Positions 61,301 to 64,000 of a stretch of DNA of 64,000 nt are shown piece by piece (the stretch's first letter is position 1; each line of letters begins with the position of its first letter). The notes beneath the pieces were generated by a model that saw nothing but the letters and a program-made list of their open reading frames with translations, ran no database searches and was not told the origin of the DNA. The stretch spans positions 352,988-416,987 of the forward strand of contig MPNW01000030.1 of assembly GCA_011800805.1 (NCBI GenBank). The letters are read 5' to 3'. The position numbers were made by a program, and so were the translations under genes. The DNA comes from Hirudo medicinalis. Its lineage: Eukaryota > Annelida > Clitellata > Hirudinida > Hirudinidae.

Positions 61301-64000
61301 GTCTTCCAGGTTGAAGAGCTACGACTTCATTTACAACAGGTTTTCCACTGGTTGACCTCACAACGACCTCTAATTCTCCTTCACCGGAGTCATTCAAGTC
61401 AACTAAAATAACGACAAATCGATCAATGGGGCACCAGGTTTTGAAATATCAACAGTTGAAACTTACTTAAAAATGTCGACTTCTTTCCAACAACTCCATC
61501 TGAAACTCCCATGACTTTGATTTTAGAGGCATCGTAACACATGAAAACGATCGGACTGTCGGGTACGGGAACACCTCCGTAGGTAAGGTCAATCTTATGG
61601 GGACCTGGGCTCTTAGGAACGAATGAAATATCAAAGCCAGTTTGGTTTGTTCCCGTTATTGTCAGAGGGACAGGATGTTGCCCGTGTGCTAAAATATTAT
61701 GAAATTTTAAATTACATCAAATATTAGGATACTGAATTTATTATTATAAAGCTTAGTATGAAATTTTCGAATTGGAAGCAAAAATCATTTCAAGATTTGA
61801 GACGTACGGGTCAATTTGGCCTGCAATTCGGCACAACCTGCCTGGTTGGTAGAGACGTGGATAGCTCTCGATTGTCCCACCTTGCATAAAGGAGAATTAC
61901 CGGCAGACACTATCACATTCCGAATGTCATGGACTGTTACCATGATCGGACTCTCTGCGTAATATGTAGCCATTGTTATCGTTATTACGTTCGATAAATG
62001 TATTTTTAGCTCCAAAATAAATTTAAAATATAACAGTTCATTTAGCCTAATGTCAAACTTTTTGATGAGTAAAACTCAAGAATGTGAGATAAAATGATAA
62101 TATTCATATGAGAAATATGGACAGTGATAATAATAATAAAACCTGGCAGAGGTTTACAATCAAATGACACATCGAGGTAATATTGTCCAGGAGCATCTGG
62201 AGTGAAAGTCACGGTGTAGAGACCATTTCCAACAAGTGTACCCTCGATTGGAACAGGACCAATCTGGCTACTGGCTCTCACTGTCAAATCTCCTGGCCCT
62301 GCCTTTGTGGTATCGGCTGCGATAAATCATTATTTAATAAGGATATACTATCGCATGAATGACCCTGGTTCATAAAGCTGTATCAATGTATTAACCAGTC
62401 ATGTGGAAGGCCTGTCCGAGTATAATAGACCTTGACTTCATGGTTATCAGTACACCTCCAGGATTCGCCACTGGAATGACAAACGGACTCCCGTCTACTT
62501 GCAAATCCTCAAAAGTGATGATCACCTCAAAGTTTCCTGAGACGTTTTATTTACAAAAGCGTCAGTAAGATTTTTAATGAATGATCAATGTAGGGTTTTG
62601 ATAAACCTGTCTCCATAGGCAGAAATTCCACATTATAAAGAGTATCATCCACTTTAAACACTTTCGATTGTATCAATTTCTTCGTAGGATCTGAAAATTT
62701 AGATCAGTTATTTAAATCGAATTTGTTGGGGGAGGAACCTACGAAAGAACTCACTGTAAACTTGAACTTTAAGATCTCCTTTGCGAGGAGCAGTGCTGAC
62801 CTCAAACTTAACAGGGTTTCTCACAATTCCCCTCACTGAACCAATTGTTGTTGACACCATGGAACCATCGAATGCCTTCACCTTGAACGGACTTCCTGTT
62901 TAAATCAGGAATCAAATTCTTAGCAGACGTGCAGACATCATCGTCTGAGAATGTAATCTATAATATTATTTGTGATGTTAACGTTATTGACGAGAAATTA
63001 TGGATTTCTTATGGTAACTTTTAACTTACTCACTTCTTTAAATTAATTAATGTGTGGACAACCACAAATAATAGCCTGTATTAGTTTTTCTCTTACAAAA
63101 AATTAGTTGTGTATTAATATGGAGTTTAAATTAAATTAAATTTAATTATTAAGTAACTATTTTAATTTAATTATTAATTAGTTATTGTTTACCTATTTAC
63201 AACTAATTAATCATTAATTGGAATTAACTATAGATTTACTTAAATAGTTCCTGTCAAATAATTAATTTAATTAACTAAAGTTTGTTAAGTTAATGTAATT
63301 AGTTACGTTAATAAATTAATTTGTGATTAATTGATAATTAATTAATTTATTTATTTTTGATAACATTTAATACTTTAAATTAACTAATTACTTACATTTA
63401 ATTAATTAATTTCATTTTACATTTCATAATTACCTGGAATGTCTTCGTCATAAAACTGCACATCCACCAAATATTTTCCTGGTTTTCTCGGAACAAATGA
63501 TACCCGGTATTTTCTTCTGTCCAATTTTTTCAACTCACAAGGAACTTTTCCACCATCCACTCGCACCACAGGTTCACCGTCTCCAACGTCATTGGCGTCA
63601 ACTGTAAACAGAATTGATCATTTTGAAATAAACTTGATTAGTTAAACAACAACTGATAATACACTAACATTCTAATATGGCCGTTTTATTAACGGCTACT
63701 TCCTTTGACCAATTTGTGACAGTTACTTGATCCAGTCCAAAGATGTTGGCAACGAATGGGCTACCAGAGATGGCTTTACCTCCATAGTTGACTTCGATTC
63801 CATACTTGCCTTAAAGATCAAAAAAGAATTCACTTTCAACAAACTGATATACAGAATACTTTATAAAACTGCTTCACAAAAATAATTCAACATTATTAAA
63901 ATATAAATAAAAATTTGCTCACCAATTTCTACGGGAAGGTAGGTGATCTTGTAAATTCCCGCACCTTCTGGGATTGCTATCGTTTCGACTGGCACTCCAC
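49357..64000 (-). CDS. Divergent filamin-type protein, 3' part (about 25 Ig repeats)
   Basis: Filamins cross-link actin filaments and anchor membrane proteins. Many short exons on the - strand, each about half a repeat, encode a run of Ig-filamin repeats of roughly 90-97 residues. I count about 25 from the right edge (63,770-64,000, partial) to the stop at 49357. Repeat hallmarks recur: AGxG (for example DAGDGTVEISI, EAGEGVCEISI, KAGPGDLTVRA, DAGPGNLEVMI), YTP/FVP strands, and (I/V)PGSPF at the repeat boundary. Repeats are strongly diverged from one another, and several lack the AGPG or SPF motif, which fits the jitterbug/FLN-2 type better than canonical filamin A. The last repeat is followed by a tail ending NGDPGTNFVFED. 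The actin-binding CH domains must lie to the right of the window. A long proline-rich exon interrupts the series after repeat 22. Confidence 0.92.
51045..51988 (-). other. Proline-rich, acidic insert of the filamin-type gene
   Basis: One large exon (approx. coordinates; donor GTTGGT after MQPK) between repeats 22 and 23. It is rich in Pro, Glu and Thr and looks disordered. Three copies of a motif occur: a proline stretch followed by an acidic EEEYRFEDAE, EEDVQFNID or HEDVQFEAE. Two TQT sites, MATQTDPEP (about 51465-51490) and GGTQTEPEA (about 51235-51260), resemble dynein light chain LC8 binding motifs. A cluster CCCADKK lies in the middle. Confidence 0.7.
57441..57871 (-). mobile_element. 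Short non-autonomous Helitron in a filamin intron
   Basis: Read on the - strand, the element starts TCTATAATATAAAACAG and ends CTGGCGAAGCCGGTTTC, then AAAAAGCTAG. It begins with TC, ends with CTAG, has a 5-bp hairpin (CTGGC GAA GCCGG) 12 bases from the 3' end, and sits between host A and T: all standard Helitron features. At 431 bp it has no coding capacity. Inside is a tRNA-like box B (GGATTCGAATCC). Confidence 0.85.
62960..63430. repeat. Extremely AT-rich TAATTAATT low-complexity stretch
   Basis: A filamin intron segment dominated by irregular repeats of TTAATTAA/TAATTA, with almost no G or C. It has no coding content. Confidence 0.8.

Noticed and set aside
1..64000. CRISPR arrays, operons or ribosome binding sites
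   Set aside because: No regularly spaced repeats were seen, and the intron-rich genes show this is animal nuclear DNA.

Overview
This is animal nuclear DNA, AT-rich, with short GT-AG introns. The gene set (Arp2, a nicotinic-receptor exon, a filamin with tens of Ig repeats, a KAT6-type MYST protein) points to an invertebrate bilaterian. I cannot name the species from the sequence. All gene models were built by eye from splice sites and reading phase; comparisons with family members are from memory, without a search.

Layout, left to right. 0-3.4 kb: mostly non-coding, with one possible two-exon gene start at 476-917. 3.5-5.6 kb (+): S-adenosylmethionine synthase. 6.97-16.15 kb (-): a 15-exon KAT6/Enok-like gene whose reading phases all agree (about 2,116 residues) but whose MYST domain has lost the expected catalytic Cys and Glu. 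17.3-19.05 kb: unassigned ORF pieces, then a hAT-type element with perfect 8-bp target duplications and a second inverted-repeat element inside it. 19.9-22.0 kb (-): an unrecognised basic and coiled-coil protein. 23.5-26.0 kb (+): DHRS1-like reductase. 27.7-30.0 kb (+): Arp2. 31.2-40.1 kb (-): ornithine aminotransferase, whose 6.1-kb penultimate-region intron holds a complete intronless DHX8/Prp22 helicase gene (+) and an unknown ORF (-). 41.0-41.6 kb: broken Helitron 3' end. 42.4-44.3 kb (+): SNRNP40, a U5 snRNP WD40 protein. 45.1-48.8 kb (-): the last three exons of an alpha-carbonic anhydrase, a decayed Tc1/mariner element, and a lone nicotinic-receptor first exon. 49.4-64.0 kb (-): the 3' part of a divergent filamin-type gene, about 25 Ig-filamin repeats, with a long proline-rich insert and a short non-autonomous Helitron in one intron; it runs off the right edge.

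The genes are mostly unrelated housekeeping genes. Two (DHX8 and SNRNP40) are spliceosome components, which I take to be coincidence. The most unusual items are the apparently catalytically dead KAT6-like protein, the intronless helicase nested in an intron and bracketed by 54-bp direct repeats, the filamin insert with triplicated acidic motifs and TQT sites, and the facing halves of two genes with a mariner fossil between them.
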